Of a DNA stretch of 62,544 bases, positions 62,012-62,544 are shown piece by piece. A program made the translations under genes and the position numbers. Origin of the DNA: Helicobacter sp. 13S00401-1 (GTDB taxonomy: Bacteria > Campylobacterota > Campylobacteria > Campylobacterales > Helicobacteraceae); contig NZ_MLAR01000010.1 of the NCBI RefSeq assembly GCF_002272925.1, positions 1 to 62,544 on the forward strand. The letters run 5' to 3'. Each line of letters opens with the position of its first letter. Position 1 is the stretch's first letter. Below the pieces are notes generated by a model that saw only the letters and a list, made by a program, of their open reading frames with translations, did no database searches and was not told the origin of the DNA.

Positions 62012-62544
62012 TCACACCTTCTTCCTATTAGCATCACTCATTATCTCATCTGCTATATGAGTTACATTACTAGATATCTTAGTAGCATCATCAGCTATAT
62101 TTACATTACCTTGAGTAGATTGTTCTAATAAAGATATAGCATCATTTATTTGAGTTATACCATTAGCTTGTTCTTTTATAGATTCAGCCATATCATTAAT
62201 AGATTGAACTAAGATATTAGTATTAGATTCTATTTCTCCTAAAGACTTTTGAGTTCTTTCTGCTAGTTTTCTTACTTCATCTGCTACTACTGCAAAGCCT
62301 CTTCCATGTTCTCCTGCACGTGCAGCTTCTATAGCTGCATTAAGAGCTAAGAGATTTATTTGATCTGCTATGTCTTTAATAATAACAGTAACACTTTTAA
62401 TATCTTCAGATTGAGAGATTACTTCATTAGTCTTATTAGATACATTTTGCATAGACTGAGTTATTTCTTCTATAGCAGTAGCAGATTGTTCTAAAGAGCT
62501 AGCTTGTGCATTAGAACTTTGAGATAAGTTAGTAATAGAAGTAT
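62012..62544 (-). CDS. Methyl-accepting chemotaxis protein, 5' part outside window
   Basis: The leftward frame is open from the right edge to the stop at 62012. It holds the last 177 codons of a chemoreceptor: the signalling tip [25 protein letters not shown] and the C-terminal helices. The protein is identical to the receptor at 52971-54644 up to SNVTHIA, then ends differently ([12 protein letters not shown]). The sensor part lies beyond the window. Followed by a terminator hairpin. The near-perfect nucleotide match to the other receptor points to recent gene conversion or duplication. Confidence 0.92.
   Translation of the reverse strand, partial: TSITNLSQSSNAQASSLEQSATAIEEITQSMQNVSNKTNEVISQSEDIKSVTVIIKDIADQINLLALNAAIEAARAGEHGRGFAVVADEVRKLAERTQKSLGEIESNTNILVQSINDMAESIKEQANGITQINDAISLLEQSTQGNVNIADDATKISSNVTHIADEIMSDANRKKV
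62052..62542 (-). repeat. Inverted repeat arm 2 (chemoreceptor signalling region)
   Basis: The 491-base partner of 54114-54604 in opposite orientation. It may extend beyond the window edge; only two bases remain to the right and they already appear to diverge in part. Confidence 0.93.

Overview
The window is about 62.5 kb of AT-rich chromosome from a Helicobacter that is not H. pylori, probably an enterohepatic species. Several gene blocks match the H. pylori order: beta-carbonic anhydrase-kdsA-ribH-nusB-pyrF; HP0242-like/HP0241-like/ispB/hemA/proS/hemC; accC-accB beside dcd; ribD beside the tRNA methyltransferase; and glcF/glpC-like beside hemN. It also carries hisD, argF, thiG and metE, which H. 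pylori lacks. No rRNA, tRNA, CRISPR array or insertion sequence was seen.

Layout. 1-8.5 kb: a chemoreceptor cut by the left edge, thiE, ald, an SNF symporter, accC-accB and dcd. 8.7-20.6 kb: metE, two unusual family-2 glycosyltransferases, TsdA-type thiosulfate dehydrogenase, gamma- and alpha-carbonic anhydrases, a DedA protein, ilvA-lptE and kdsB. 20.7-29.8 kb: a YagU-like protein, alaS, tandem DedA paralogues, beta-carbonic anhydrase, kdsA, ribH, a very long nusB and pyrF. 30-41.4 kb: an acidic unknown protein, glyQ, thiG, xerH, hisD and the ispB-hemA-proS-hemC cluster. 41.5-45 kb: two outer-membrane proteins. 45-52.7 kb: an ATPase, an Fe-S protein, hemN, a DUF2603-type protein, argF, lpxB and pldA. 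53-62.5 kb: a chemoreceptor, ribD, a tRNA methyltransferase, a histidine kinase, fliP, an RRM protein, a lone phage-type integrase, gmhB and a second chemoreceptor cut by the right edge.

Functionally this is mainly housekeeping: haem (hemA, hemC, hemN), riboflavin (ribD, ribH), thiamine (thiE, thiG), LPS (kdsA, kdsB, gmhB, lpxB, lptE, two glycosyltransferases) and CO2/bicarbonate handling (three unrelated carbonic anhydrases). Surface and sensory genes are interspersed.

The most unusual signals are: (1) three dispersed copies of a 300-430 bp non-coding element whose stem arms differ in sequence yet still pair, two copies ending in a terminator-like hairpin and one holding 13 C in a hairpin loop; (2) A14 and A16 tracts immediately upstream of the -10 boxes of an outer-membrane-protein gene and a glycosyltransferase gene, resembling phase-variable promoters; (3) a NusB with a roughly 290-residue charged disordered tail that runs into pyrF; (4) two almost identical inverted chemoreceptor segments flanking about 7.4 kb; and (5) strong enrichment of a near-palindrome TAGANTCTA over the whole window.
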